Below are positions 35,942-44,826 of a stretch of 64,000 bases of DNA, in pieces (the stretch's first letter is position 1; the number at the start of each line of letters is the position of its first letter). The position numbers and the translations under genes are program-made. The DNA is from Methylobacterium sp. UNC378MF (lineage in GTDB: Bacteria; Pseudomonadota; Alphaproteobacteria; Rhizobiales; Beijerinckiaceae): assembly GCF_900103195.1 (NCBI RefSeq), contig NZ_FMWU01000006.1:62001-126000 (forward strand), read 5' to 3'. Below the pieces are notes generated by a model that was not told where the DNA came from, ran no database searches, and saw only the letters and a list, made by a program, of their open reading frames with translations.

Positions 35942-36457
35942 ATGAGAGGGGTGCTGATCGCGAGCCTGGCCTGTGCCGTGCTGGCCATGGACCTATCCGC
36001 GGCAACGCAAGCGCAGGCTCAGATGGGCGGCTCGCCGACGGGTTTCGGCCGGGGCAACCGGCGGCCCGGCGGTGAAGAAGAGAAGAAGCCCCAGTACGTG
36101 CCGGGGACCAAGGCCAGCGAGAAGATCTTCCCGCTGGACTCGACCTGGACCGCCGTGAGCCTGAACGGCAAGCCATTCACGGGCGGGGACCGGCCGAGCT
36201 TCATCATCGACAAGCAATATCGTGCCCGCGGCTACGGCGGCTGCAACACCTTCGCGGCGACCGCCTTCCCGCTCAAGGAGCAGCACATCGCCGTGGGCCC
36301 GCTCGCGCTCACCAAGAAGAGCTGTGACAAGGGCCTCGCAGCCACGGAGCAGGCCTTCTTCATCGCCCTGCGCACCTCGGCGGTTTGGGATCTGGTCGGT
36401 TCGCAACTCGTGCTCAAAAGCCCGAACGGTGAGTTGAAGTTCGACCGCGCTCTTTAA
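35942..36457 (+). CDS. Exported META-domain (HslJ-like) protein
   Basis: A 171-residue protein with a signal peptide (about 1-26, ending AATQAQAQ), a short disordered Gly/Glu/Lys segment (28-60) and one META domain. Diagnostic features are STWTAVSLNGKPF, GGCNTFAATAF, LTKKSCDKGLAATEQAFFIAL and VLKSPNGELKF. META proteins such as HslJ are linked to heat shock and novobiocin resistance in E. coli; the molecular role is not known. Secreted or periplasmic. Confidence 0.85.
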   Translation: MRGVLIASLACAVLAMDLSAATQAQAQMGGSPTGFGRGNRRPGGEEEKKPQYVPGTKASEKIFPLDSTWTAVSLNGKPFTGGDRPSFIIDKQYRARGYGGCNTFAATAFPLKEQHIAVGPLALTKKSCDKGLAATEQAFFIALRTSAVWDLVGSQLVLKSPNGELKFDRAL

Positions 36458-36551
36458 GGGCCGGTTCACCACGCTGCAGGAAGACGGCCGCCGATTCAGA
36501 CGCCTTTGAGGGGCGTCGGGGTTCACTCCTCGGGTGTCGAGGAGGCGATTG

Positions 36552-36716
36552 ATGCCAGTCGGGATCGGGATCGGACGCGGGGATCCCTCGCGTCCTGCGG
36601 TGACGCGAACCCTGCACTTCTCGGGTCCCGAGGGTTTCCATCCCGGTGCCCTGTGGCTTGCCACGGCGATGCCGATCCTGGCGACGCTTCTTCTCCTCGT
36701 TCGGCTAGCGTCCTGA
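36552..36716 (+). CDS. Small single-span membrane protein, unknown
   Basis: A 54-residue open frame with a perfect Shine-Dalgarno AGGAGG at 36540-36545, six bases before the ATG. The N-terminal half is polar (MPVGIGIGRGDPSRPAVTRTL), and the C-terminal 20 residues (ALWLATAMPILATLLLLVRLAS) form a membrane span. No family recognised. The ribosome site is the main support. Confidence 0.5.
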   Translation: MPVGIGIGRGDPSRPAVTRTLHFSGPEGFHPGALWLATAMPILATLLLLVRLAS

Positions 36717-37073
36717 GAAGCGCATTGCGCGGAGCGGGCCGCCAACGATCATCTCGTCTCGGTCGTGCCGCGCGATCGGCCGACTCCGAAGGAGCGGCCC
36801 GGCTCGGGCGCAGACTGCGCACGCGGGATCACTGGCGGAAACAGATCCGCCAGACCTGCAGCGACGCCGTAGAGGATGGGGTCGGCATCCAGGCCTGCCT
36901 CAGGCGGACGGAGATCGCTCTTCAGCATGGTGCGCCGGCGGGCATCGCGCGCGTTCGCGAGCATCTGTCCGCGTCTCCGTTCTTCACCTGTTCGAGCATG
37001 GTCAATGCCGCGTTCCGCGTTTCGTTGCCGCAGCGGCCGGAATTTTTTCCCGAGGACGAATCGCGGCAGGATC
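36717..37073. other. 357-bp region without a firm gene; possible decayed reading frame
   Basis: One plus-strand frame (possible TTG start 36725, stop 37144) has GC-rich third positions from about 36830 to 37070 and encodes phrases such as WRKQIRQTCSDAVEDGVG and CSSMVNAAFRVSLPQRP, but its start is poor and its 3' end runs into the small gene on the other strand. It may be a remnant or an unrecognised small gene. Otherwise nothing is seen. Confidence 0.3.
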
Positions 37074-37352
37074 TCAGCCGCGGCGCCGGAGGACTGACAG
37101 GGGACCGCCGTCGAGCAATGGGCAGGCGGTCGGGACGACACTGATGATCGTCGCACTCGGACAGCGCGCCCGGCAGCCCTGGGCCGCCGCGATCTGATCG
37201 CGGCCGCAGGCGTCGGCGAAGCAGAAGGTCCCCAGATCCTCGCAGGTCGCCCGGAAACGGCCGAGCGGCCCGACCTCCCGAAAATCCGCGGCTCCCGCAC
37301 TCTGCGTCAGCAGGAGGACGGTCAGGCCGAGCAGGATCGGGAGCCGTGCCAT
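37074..37352 (-). CDS. Small secreted six-cysteine protein
   Basis: 92 residues from the ATG at 37352. Residues 1-21 (MARLPILLGLTVLLLTQSAGA) form a clean signal peptide with AGA cleavage. The mature part has six cysteines at 37, 44, 49, 60, 64 and 77, enough for three disulfides, within FRATCEDLGTFCFADACGRDQ. The GGAA element of GGAAACGAAG lies upstream. No family recognised. Function unknown; likely periplasmic or extracellular. Confidence 0.6.
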   Translation of the reverse strand: MARLPILLGLTVLLLTQSAGAADFREVGPLGRFRATCEDLGTFCFADACGRDQIAAAQGCRARCPSATIISVVPTACPLLDGGPLSVLRRRG

Positions 37353-37509
37353 CTTCGTTTCCAATCCAGGTTGCGACCGCTTGCCGAGCCTGCCTAGCAT
37401 TGGCAGCTTGGACGCGTCGTACCATTCCCGCGACAGACGATGCACGCCATCTGACGCGATCCCGGTCGCGCCGCGCGGCCGTCAAGCCCGTTTCCTCCGA
37501 AAGGCCGCC

Positions 37510-38043
37510 ATGCCGCTCTACGCCCTCGACGATCACGTCCCCGCCCTCGCCGACCCCGCCCGTATCTGGATCGCGCCCGACGCGCAGGTGGTCGGCCGCG
37601 TACATCTCGGTCTCGATGTCGGGATCTGGTTCGGGGCGGCCCTGCGCGGCGACAACGAGCCGATCCGGATCGGCGACCGCACCAATGTCCAGGAGGGCGT
37701 GATCATGCACGTCGATCCCGGCTTTCCCCTCGTCATCGGCAACGACGTCACGATCGGCCACGGCGCGATCGTGCATGGCTGCACCATCGGCGACGGGAGC
37801 CTCGTCGGCATGGGGGCGACGGTTCTGAACGGGGCCAGGATCGGGCGCGGCTGCCTCATCGGTGCCAACGCGCTGGTCACCGAGGGCAAGGAATTCCCGG
37901 ATCACAGCCTGATCGTCGGGGCGCCGGCCAAGGCCGTGCGCACCCTCGACGGAGCCGCTGTCGAAGGGCTCCGCCAAGCCGCCCTGCGCTATGTGGAAAA
38001 TGCCCGGCGCTACAAGGCCGGGCTGCGCCGCATCGACGGCTGA
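37510..38043 (+). CDS. Gamma-carbonic-anhydrase family hexapeptide-repeat protein
   Basis: 177 residues from the ATG at 37510. Left-handed beta-helix built of hexapeptide repeats (VIGNDVTIGHGAIVHGCTIGDGSLVGMGATVLNGARIG) with the three zinc histidines in IMHVD and GHGAIVHGC. The catalytic side residues of true Cam carbonic anhydrase are not evident, so it may be a YrdA-like member. Convergent with ppa across a hairpin. Confidence 0.87.
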   Translation: MPLYALDDHVPALADPARIWIAPDAQVVGRVHLGLDVGIWFGAALRGDNEPIRIGDRTNVQEGVIMHVDPGFPLVIGNDVTIGHGAIVHGCTIGDGSLVGMGATVLNGARIGRGCLIGANALVTEGKEFPDHSLIVGAPAKAVRTLDGAAVEGLRQAALRYVENARRYKAGLRRIDG

Positions 38044-38051
38044 CCTTGAGC

Positions 38052-38075
38052 GGCCACTTCCATACCGGAGTGGCC
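38052..38075. terminator. Hairpin between convergent genes
   Basis: GGCCACTTC at 38052-38060 pairs with GGAGTGGCC at 38067-38075 around a six-base loop, between the hexapeptide gene and ppa. Probably a two-way terminator; no strong T-run. Confidence 0.5.
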
Positions 38076-38082
38076 CGGCCGC

Positions 38083-38616
38083 TTACTTCTTCGCCTTGCC
38101 GCGCTCGATCGCTTCCTCGATGAGGCGGTGGGCCTCCTCCTTGTCGCCCCAGCGGACGAACTTGACCCACTTGCCGGGCTCCAGATCCTTGTAGTGCTCG
38201 AAGAAGTGCTGGATCTGCTGGATCGTGATGTCGGGCAGGTCGGTGTAGTTCTCGACCCGGTCGTAGCGCTTGGTCAGGTGGCGCGACGGTACCGCGATGA
38301 TCTTCTCGTCCTCCCCGCCCTCGTCCTGCATCACCATCACACCCACGGGGCGCGCGCTGATGATCGCCCCCGGCAGGACGGCGCGGGTGTTGGCCACCAG
38401 CACGTCGCAGGGGTCGCCGTCGCCCGACAGCGTGTGGGGAATGAAGCCGTAATTGCCCGGGTAGAACATCGGCGTATAGAGGAACCGGTCGACGACCAGT
38501 GCGCCGGATTCCTTGTCCATCTCGTACTTGATCGGCTCGCCGCCGAGGGGCACTTCGACGATCACATTGACGTCGTGCGGTGGCTTCTTGCCGAGCGGGA
38601 TGACGTCGATCTTCAT
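38083..38616 (-). CDS. ppa: Inorganic pyrophosphatase (family I)
   Basis: This 177-residue soluble enzyme hydrolyses pyrophosphate, driving biosynthesis. The signature [55 protein letters not shown] and the C-terminal [14 protein letters not shown] with KEEA match family I. In this cell it also supports acyl-CoA ligase chemistry. Ribosome site is weak (TCCGGAAGCGATACGCC). Confidence 0.95.
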   Translation of the reverse strand: MKIDVIPLGKKPPHDVNVIVEVPLGGEPIKYEMDKESGALVVDRFLYTPMFYPGNYGFIPHTLSGDGDPCDVLVANTRAVLPGAIISARPVGVMVMQDEGGEDEKIIAVPSRHLTKRYDRVENYTDLPDITIQQIQHFFEHYKDLEPGKWVKFVRWGDKEEAHRLIEEAIERGKAKK

Positions 38617-38727
38617 GGCGTATCGCTTCCGGAAGGCGGTCTCGTCCGCTTCCCGGATCTCTTAGAGGCGCGGCCTGGCAAAGCAAATCGGCCGTTGGTG
38701 CGGTCCGGCAACGAGCGCTGGAAAACG

Positions 38728-39234
38728 TTAGCCGAACAGGAAGCCGACCTTGGGCAGGGGCACGCCGGCCACGCGATCCAGGACCCGCGGGCCGGCGACG
38801 CCGCCGAGCCCCGCGTAGAAGGCGCCGGCGCGGGCGTTGTCCTCCAGGCTCCACACGCCGAGCCGCGCGAGGCCGTGATCGGCCAGATCGTTGCGCACTG
38901 CCCGGAACAGGCGCCGCCCAAGGCCGACACCCTGATATTCCGGCAACAGGTAGAGTTCATCGATCTCGGCCTCGGCGCCGAGTGCCCGGCTGCGCGTCCG
39001 TCCATACGCCGCGTAACCGACGACGAGTTCCCCCGTCTCGACCACCGCGAGCGGCCGCCCGCGGCGCAGGGCGCCCAGCCACCAGGCCCGGTCCCGGGTG
39101 GAGATCAGCCGCTCCAGAGCGACCCCCGGGATGATGCCGCGATAGGCTTCGCGCCACGACGCATCGAACACCTTGGACAAGCCGCCGAGATCGGCCTCGC
39201 GGGCCCGGCGGATGCTCGTGGTGCGCGTGGTCAT
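38728..39234 (-). CDS. GNAT-family N-acetyltransferase
   Basis: 168 residues from the ATG at 39234, after GGGAGG. The acetyl-CoA motif A is LYLLPEYQGVGLGRRLFRAV, the Q/RxxGxG/A loop. The leading segment IRRAREADLGGLSKVFDASWREAYRG matches the GNAT N-terminus. Substrate unknown. Convergent with the upstream side of nothing obvious; divergent from the phosphatase gene. Confidence 0.87.
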   Translation of the reverse strand: MTTRTTSIRRAREADLGGLSKVFDASWREAYRGIIPGVALERLISTRDRAWWLGALRRGRPLAVVETGELVVGYAAYGRTRSRALGAEAEIDELYLLPEYQGVGLGRRLFRAVRNDLADHGLARLGVWSLEDNARAGAFYAGLGGVAGPRVLDRVAGVPLPKVGFLFG

Positions 39235-39372
39235 GGGCTTCGGGCCTCCCATCGTCCGTCCGGCGGATAACCCGCGCGGTCCGCCCAGGTTCGATGCCGA
39301 TCCGGGCGGAGTGAAGGCAAGAATGGCGCCGCATGTCGGCGCTCGACCGTCGGAAGGCCACCGGCTCGCGAA

Positions 39373-40155
39373 TTGCCGGGGTGTCGAGCGGCTGATAGAG
39401 GCCGGGCTCGTTTCCTCGGCAGCACGGCCTTGTTCAACCGCTTCCTCAAGCCCGAGACGCGCTACGCGCGCCGCATGGCCCGGATCGCCCGCTTCGAGCG
39501 GCCGATCTCCGGCCCCGGCGATCGGCTCATGGCATGGGCCAACATGCTGCTGATCGACCACGGCGTCTTCCGCCTCGCCTATCTCAATCGGCACCGCGTC
39601 GGCGCCGGCAGCCTCTGGCGCTCCGCCCAGCCAGGCCCCCACCAGCTCGCCCGCTTCCGGGCCGAGGGCGTTCGGACGATCATCTCCCTGCGCGGCGGGC
39701 GTGAGCACGGGTCCTGGCCGCTGCAGCGTGAGGCCTGCGAACGCCACGGACTCAAGCTCGTCGAGTTCGTGCTCCGCTCCCGGGAGGCGCCCGACCGCGC
39801 CACCATCCTCGGCGCCAAGGCCTTCTTCGCCAGCATCGAGTACCCGGCGGTGATGCACTGCAAGTCCGGCGCCGACCGCGCCGGCCTCGCCTCGGCCCTC
39901 TACCTGATCCTGCACGAGGGCCGTCCGGTGGCCGAGGCCGCCCGGCAGCTCTCCGCCCGCTACGGTCATCTCCGCTTCGCCAAGACCGGGATCCTCGACG
40001 CGTTCTTCGCGCGCTACCGCGTCGAGGGCGAGGCAAAGGGGCTCGACTTCCTGACCTGGGTCGAGACCGTCTACGACCCTGAGGCGCTCAAGCGCGATTT
40101 CCGGCCGGGCTTCTGGTCGGATCTGGCGGTGGACCGGGTGCTGCGGCGGGAGTGA
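39373..40155 (+). CDS. Cysteine-based protein-tyrosine/dual-specificity phosphatase family
   Basis: The frame runs from a TTG at 39373 (260 aa); an ATG at 39475 or TTG at 39430 may be the true start. The active-site P-loop is MHCKSGADRAGLASAL, the HCx5R motif, preceded by VGAGSLWRSAQPGPHQLARFRAEGVRTIISLRG, as in bacterial DSP/Siw14-like and inositol-phosphatase-like enzymes. No signal peptide. Substrate unknown; neighbours give no hint. Confidence 0.8.
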   Translation: MPGCRAADRGRARFLGSTALFNRFLKPETRYARRMARIARFERPISGPGDRLMAWANMLLIDHGVFRLAYLNRHRVGAGSLWRSAQPGPHQLARFRAEGVRTIISLRGGREHGSWPLQREACERHGLKLVEFVLRSREAPDRATILGAKAFFASIEYPAVMHCKSGADRAGLASALYLILHEGRPVAEAARQLSARYGHLRFAKTGILDAFFARYRVEGEAKGLDFLTWVETVYDPEALKRDFRPGFWSDLAVDRVLRRE

Positions 40156-40159
40156 GGAA

Positions 40160-41017
40160 TCACTCCGCTGCCGGCCGCGCCGCTTCGCGGAACGGGTGGG
40201 CCGGGTAAGTGCCGATCACTCGCAACTCGCGCGAGAAGAAGCCGAGTTCGTCCAATGCGCGGCTGAGGCCCGGATCCTCGGGATGGCCGTCGACCTCGGC
40301 GTAGAACTGCGTAGCGGTGAATTCGCCGTCGACCATGTAGCTCTCGAGCTTCGACATGTTGACGCCGTTGGTCGCGAAGCCGCCCAACGCCTTGTAGAGA
40401 GCGGCCGGGATGTTGCGGACCCGGAACACGAAGCTCGTCACGCACGGGCCGGTCCCGGCGGCGACGGTCTCGGGCTCGGGGGAGAACACCACGAACCGGG
40501 TGGTGTTGTGCGCCTCGTCCTCGACGTCGCGCTCCAGCATGTCGAGGCCGTAGACCGCAGCGGCGAGCGCCGGCGCAAGCGCGGCCCGGGTCGGATCGCC
40601 GATCTCGGCGATCTCGCGCGCCGCCCCGGCCGTATCGCCGGCGACCACCGCCTTCAGGCCCAGCCGGCGAATGATCCGCCGGCACTGGCCGAGGGCGTGG
40701 ACGTGGCTGTGGACGGTCCGCAGCGACTCTATCCGCGTGCCCGGGAGCACCATCAGCTGGAAGTGGATCGGCAGGAAGTGCTCGGCCACGATGTGCAGCG
40801 GCGAGATCGGGATCAGGTGGTGGATGTCGGCGACGCGGCCCGCGATCGAGTTCTCGATCGGGATCATCGCCCGCTGGGCGCGCCCCTCGGTCACCGCCGC
40901 GAAGGCGTCCTCGAAGGTCGGGCAGGGGAGAGGCGTCCAGTCGGGATACGCCTCCGCGCAGATGATGTGCGAGTTGGCCCCGGGCTCACCCTGATAGGCG
41001 ATGGTGCGGTTGGTCAT
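40160..41017 (-). CDS. pheA: Prephenate dehydratase
   Basis: This 285-residue enzyme converts prephenate to phenylpyruvate for phenylalanine synthesis. It has the AYQGEPGANSHIICAEAYPDW N-terminus, the MIPIENSIAGRVADIHHL region, the HNTTRFVVF catalytic TRF motif and a C-terminal ACT domain (VNMSKLESYMVDGEFTATQFYAEV) for feedback by phenylalanine. It follows kdsB on the minus strand by 25 bases; kdsB-pheA adjacency is common in alphaproteobacteria. Confidence 0.94.
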   Translation of the reverse strand: MTNRTIAYQGEPGANSHIICAEAYPDWTPLPCPTFEDAFAAVTEGRAQRAMIPIENSIAGRVADIHHLIPISPLHIVAEHFLPIHFQLMVLPGTRIESLRTVHSHVHALGQCRRIIRRLGLKAVVAGDTAGAAREIAEIGDPTRAALAPALAAAVYGLDMLERDVEDEAHNTTRFVVFSPEPETVAAGTGPCVTSFVFRVRNIPAALYKALGGFATNGVNMSKLESYMVDGEFTATQFYAEVDGHPEDPGLSRALDELGFFSRELRVIGTYPAHPFREAARPAAE

Positions 41018-41041
41018 GGCGGCGCAGATTCGTTCGTCGGG

Positions 41042-41785
41042 TCAGTTCAGGCGCCGGCTCTGCAGCAGGGCGCGGGCCCGTTCCAGGTCGGCAGGGGTGT
41101 CGACGCCGAGCGGCAGGTCGTCGACGATGGCGGCATCGATGCGCATCCCGGCCTCGAGCGCGCGCAGCTGCTCCAGCTTCTCCCGCACCTCCAGCTCGCC
41201 GGGCGGCAGGGCGACGAACCGGCTGAGCGCCCTGCGCCGGTAGGCATAGAGGCCGATATGGTGCCAGAGGGGCCCGTCGCCCCAGGGGGCGCGGGCGCGG
41301 GTGAAGTACAGCGCACGCAGGCGACCGGGGCCGATCGTGTGGCCGACGAGCTTGACCACGTTGGGGTTGTCGGCCTCGTGCGGATCGGTGATCGGCGCAC
41401 AGAGTGTCACGATGTCGACGGTGCGGTCGGCGAGGGGCGCGATGGAGGCGCCGATGATCGCCGGATCGATGGTCGGCAGGTCGCCCTGAACGTTGACCAC
41501 CACGTCGTGGCGGCCTTCCGGATCAACGACCTCCAGCGCCTCGGCCAGCCGGTCGGAGCCCGACGGATGGTCGGTCCGGGTCATTACCGCGAGCCCGCCC
41601 GCGGCCTCGACCGTCCGAGCGATCTCCACCGCGTCGGTCGCCACCACCACGGGGCCGATGCCGGCCTCCACGGCGCGGCGCCAGACATGCACGATCATGG
41701 CCTCGCCGGCGATGTCGGCCAGCGGCTTGTTCGGCAGGCGAGTCGCGGCGAGGCGGGCCGGGATCAGGACCAGGGGATCGGACAT
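41042..41785 (-). CDS. kdsB: CMP-3-deoxy-D-manno-octulosonate (CMP-Kdo) synthetase
   Basis: KdsB (247 aa) activates Kdo with CTP for lipopolysaccharide core. The Pro-rich nucleotide loop [19 protein letters not shown], then [31 protein letters not shown] and [12 protein letters not shown] identify it. Start ATG 41785. Upstream of pheA, probably one transcript. Confidence 0.95.
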   Translation of the reverse strand: MSDPLVLIPARLAATRLPNKPLADIAGEAMIVHVWRRAVEAGIGPVVVATDAVEIARTVEAAGGLAVMTRTDHPSGSDRLAEALEVVDPEGRHDVVVNVQGDLPTIDPAIIGASIAPLADRTVDIVTLCAPITDPHEADNPNVVKLVGHTIGPGRLRALYFTRARAPWGDGPLWHHIGLYAYRRRALSRFVALPPGELEVREKLEQLRALEAGMRIDAAIVDDLPLGVDTPADLERARALLQSRRLN

Positions 41786-42095
41786 CGAGATTCGGATCCG
41801 GATGCGCGGATCGGGTGGCCGCGGCAGGAGGCGGCCGGCTGCTTAACAGGCCCGCCCCCGGTTGTCGTCCCCCGGGAGACGGGCGGAACCGCGGTGGAGA
41901 AAAGGTGCCACGCGGTGACAAGCTGAGCAATTCGGTGGAACAATCCTGCGCTGGAGCGACGCGGAGCGCCTTGGCGGCATTGTCAGGAACCGCCTGAAAC
42001 CGCTAAGGCAACCTCGAAATCTTCCAATGTCCGGTGCCCGAGCCTGCTCGCCCGTGTCAGGCGCGCGTTCGGCACGGCCGAGTTGCGAGAAGAGC
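41786..42095. other. 310-bp divergent region, kdsB and cytochrome c promoters
   Basis: No gene seen; open frames are low-complexity. GC-rich hairpin-prone stretch at about 41860-41885 (CCCCCGGGAGACGGGCGG) and a GGAAC at 41938-41942 that could be a stress-sigma -35 but lacks a clear -10 partner. Confidence 0.4.
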
Positions 42096-43073
42096 ATGAA
42101 CTCGTTCGAGGTGAACAAGGTTGTGGGTGCTGTCCTCGGCGCCCTTCTGTTCGCGGCCGGATCGGGTTTCGTCGCCGAGTTGATCTACCATCCGAAGCCC
42201 GCGGGCAAAGCCGGCTACGATCTCCCCGAGCCGGAGACCAAGGCTGCCGCCGCGGCGCCCGAGGCCAAGGTCGAGCCGATCGCCGTCCGCCTCGCCAGTG
42301 CCAATGTCGAGAAGGGCGAGGCCGGCACCAAGGCTTGCCACGCCTGCCACAATTTCGAGAAGGGCGGCCCCAACAAGGTCGGCCCCGACCTGTACGGCGT
42401 GGTGGAGCGGCCGAAGGGCTCGCATCCGGGCTTCGACTATTCTGCGGCCCTGAAGGAGAAGGGCGGGACCTGGACCTATGCCGATCTCGACGAGTTCCTG
42501 ACCAATCCGAAGGGCTACGTGAAGGGCACCAAGATGGCCTTCGCCGGCATCGCCTCGCCCCAGGATCGGGCCAACGTCATCGGCTACCTGCGCACGCTTG
42601 CCGATCAGCCCAAGCCGCTGCCCGCCGTCGAGAAGAGTGACGCGGTGCCGGCTGCCGCGCCAGCCAAGGCGGAGGACAAGCCTGCCGAAAAGGCCCCTGC
42701 CGACAAGCCGTCCGCCGACAAGCCGGCCGCCAGCAAGGCCTCCGACGGTAAGGACAGCCCGGCCAAGCCGGCCGATCCCAGCACCGCCAAGCCCGTGGAG
42801 GCGAAGTCGCCCGGCAGCCCGCGGGTGACCGGCGAATCAAGCGACCGCAACGCGCCGGCGCCGCCGGCCAATGCCCATGACAGCGACCAGCAGGGTGCGC
42901 CGTCGAGCCTCATTCCCCCGGAGCCGACCGCGCCCTCTTCCCCGGCGGCCAAGGAACCGCCGGCGCAGGCCAATCCGGAGGCGGTCGAACGGGCGAAGGA
43001 TCTCGAGGTCGGCGGCCCGACCAAGGACCTGAATGCGCCCCTGCCGACCCCGCAGCCGCTTCCAAAGGAGTAG
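42096..43073 (+). CDS. Membrane-anchored class I cytochrome c with long disordered tail
   Basis: 325 residues from the ATG at 42096, with an uncleaved N-terminal membrane span (about 9-31). Heme attaches at C81-H-A-C84-H85 (CHACH), and GTKMAFAG gives the axial methionine, so it is a CycM/cytochrome c2-like electron carrier near cytochrome oxidase. Beyond residue about 190 a tail of some 135 residues is Ala/Pro/Lys/Ser-rich and low-complexity, unusual for this family. A hairpin follows. Confidence 0.88.
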   Translation: MNSFEVNKVVGAVLGALLFAAGSGFVAELIYHPKPAGKAGYDLPEPETKAAAAAPEAKVEPIAVRLASANVEKGEAGTKACHACHNFEKGGPNKVGPDLYGVVERPKGSHPGFDYSAALKEKGGTWTYADLDEFLTNPKGYVKGTKMAFAGIASPQDRANVIGYLRTLADQPKPLPAVEKSDAVPAAAPAKAEDKPAEKAPADKPSADKPAASKASDGKDSPAKPADPSTAKPVEAKSPGSPRVTGESSDRNAPAPPANAHDSDQQGAPSSLIPPEPTAPSSPAAKEPPAQANPEAVERAKDLEVGGPTKDLNAPLPTPQPLPKE

Positions 43074-43091
43074 AGGCACGAGGCCGAGTGC

Positions 43092-43110
43092 GGGCAGGAA
43101 AGTCCTGCCC
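43092..43110 (+). terminator. Hairpin after the cytochrome c gene
   Basis: GGGCAGGA and TCCTGCCC form a perfect 8-bp stem around AAG, eighteen bases after the stop. No T-run. Confidence 0.45.
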
Positions 43111-43214
43111 CTCGCGTGTCAGGCGCGTTTCGCCGGCATGGCTCCAGGCCCGGCCCTTGCTGTGAGGCGGCCGTGCCTCGGCATCCTGCCGAGCTGAAAA
43201 CCGCGTAGGCCCCC

Positions 43215-44396
43215 TTGGCTGACCGAAGTCCTGATGTCGAGGAGCGTCGCGCTCCCCTGCCGCTGCTCGTCGCCGTGACCATGACCGGAACGGTGGCGCT
43301 GCATATCTTCGTGCCGGCACTGGCGGCGGCGGCGGTCGACCTCGGCACCAATGCCGCCGGCGCGCAACTGACGATCACCGTGTACCTGATCGGTCTCGCG
43401 GGCGGTCAGCTACTCTACGGCCCCCTGTCGGATCGATACGGGCGGCGGCCGATCCTGATCGCAGGGCTCGGCCTCTACCTCGCCGGACTGCTGCTCGCGA
43501 TTCCCGCGCCGAATATCGGGGTCCTGCTCGTCGCCCGGGTTCTGCAGTCGCTCGGGGCCTGCGGCTCGCTGGTGATCGGCCGGGCAATGGTGCGCGACGT
43601 CTCGACCCGCGAGGATGCGGCCCGCAAGCTCGCGATCCTCACCACCGCGATGACGCTGACACCCGCCCTGGCGCCTGCGATCGGCGGTTTGGTGAACGAG
43701 GCCTTCGGCTGGCGCGCGGTGTTCTTGGTGCTGGCCGGCCTCGTGGCCGTGCTGGGCGCGCTCGTGATCTTCATCCTGCCCGAGACCAACCGCCACAAGG
43801 TGGCGCTGCCGGGCTTCGTCGCCGTTCTGTCCGGCTACCTCCGGCTGGTTCGGATCCCGGTCTTCCGCGCCTACCTCGTGGCGGGAGCCTGCGGCGGCAC
43901 CAGCCTCTACGCCTTCCTGGCCGTGGCGCCGTTCCTCCTCGTGGATCGCCTCGGGCGCTCCTCGCAGGAAGTGGGGTTCGATTGCCTGATCGTCGTGTTC
44001 GGCATGGTCGGCGGTGCCGTCCTGGCGAGCCGGCTCGCCGCCCGGGTGCCGATCCGCAAGGCGGCGCGCAGCGGTAACCTTCTCTGCATCGCCGCGGCCC
44101 TGACGCTGCTGGTCGTGGATCGCACCGGGATGCTCGGCGTCGTCAGCCTGATCGTGCCGCTCTTCGCCTACGCGGTCGGGGTCGGTCTGCTCAGCCCGAA
44201 CGCGGTGGCGGGGCTGATGAACGTCGATCCGCATGCGGCAGGATCGGCCTCCAGTCTCTACGGCTTCACGCAGATGACCTTCGGAGCCCTGTTCACGGTC
44301 GCTGCCTCCGCGTGGCCCGCGACCTCGGCCATGCCGGTGGCGCTGGCGCTGCTCGCTGCCGGGCTGATCGCAGCTCTGGCGCTGCGGCGGGCGTGA
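43215..44396 (+). CDS. MFS drug-resistance exporter, Bcr/CflA type
   Basis: 393 residues from a TTG at 43215, with twelve membrane spans. LPLLVAVTMTGTVALHIFVPAL opens the first span, and GQLLYGPLSDRYGRRPILIAGL is the loop 2-3 motif of MFS antiporters. The length and pattern fit the Bcr/CflA drug exporters. Weak ribosome site. Substrate unknown. Confidence 0.82.
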   Translation: MADRSPDVEERRAPLPLLVAVTMTGTVALHIFVPALAAAAVDLGTNAAGAQLTITVYLIGLAGGQLLYGPLSDRYGRRPILIAGLGLYLAGLLLAIPAPNIGVLLVARVLQSLGACGSLVIGRAMVRDVSTREDAARKLAILTTAMTLTPALAPAIGGLVNEAFGWRAVFLVLAGLVAVLGALVIFILPETNRHKVALPGFVAVLSGYLRLVRIPVFRAYLVAGACGGTSLYAFLAVAPFLLVDRLGRSSQEVGFDCLIVVFGMVGGAVLASRLAARVPIRKAARSGNLLCIAAALTLLVVDRTGMLGVVSLIVPLFAYAVGVGLLSPNAVAGLMNVDPHAAGSASSLYGFTQMTFGALFTVAASAWPATSAMPVALALLAAGLIAALALRRA

Positions 44397-44467
44397 GCCC
44401 AGCCGCTCAGCATGGAACGAACCGGGCAGGTTCGGCATTGAGAGCGCCCAACAGGAGGAGAAACGAC

Positions 44468-44737
44468 ATGTCGCGCCTGCCCATCATCGTTCTCGCCACG
44501 CTCACCCTCGGCGGCACCGCCTTCGCGGCCGAGCAGGGAGCCGCCTCGCGGACGCCCGGTCACGAGATGCAGGACCACGGAAGCCGGGCCGGCAGCCCAG
44601 GCGCCTCCGGCTACGCGCCCGGTCACGAAATGAAGTCCGGCACATCGGACACGACCGGTTCGACGTCCCGCACGGGCGGTTCGGGAACCGGCACCACCGG
44701 CACCTCGGGAACCGGCGGTTCCGGCACCCGCCGCTGA
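44468..44737 (+). CDS. Small exported Gly/Ser/Thr-rich protein with PGHEM repeats
   Basis: 89 residues from the ATG at 44468 with AGGAGG eight bases upstream. Residues 1-20 (MSRLPIIVLATLTLGGTAFA) form a signal peptide. The mature part has PGHEM twice (about 30-34 and 51-55), then a Gly/Thr/Ser low-complexity tail ending GTRR. Similar small proteins occur in Rhizobiales, but no function is known. A strong terminator follows. Confidence 0.7.
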   Translation: MSRLPIIVLATLTLGGTAFAAEQGAASRTPGHEMQDHGSRAGSPGASGYAPGHEMKSGTSDTTGSTSRTGGSGTGTTGTSGTGGSGTRR

Positions 44738-44790
44738 CATCGTGAGCGAACGCCTCGACCCCGGCCTTCCGGTCGGGTGAGGCGGAGTGA

Positions 44791-44822
44791 CGGGCATCCG
44801 GTCCCCAGGGGCCGGATGCCCG
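44791..44822. terminator. Strong perfect inverted repeat between convergent genes
   Basis: CGGGCATCCGG and CCGGATGCCCG form an 11-bp perfect stem that extends through GG/CC pairs around CA. It sits between a plus-strand and a minus-strand gene. No T-run, but it is stable and symmetrical. Confidence 0.65.
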
Positions 44823-44826
44823 GTCG

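Noticed and set aside
44404..44467. GGAAC element as a stress-sigma promoter before the PGHEM gene
   Set aside because: No -10 GTT at the right spacing was found.
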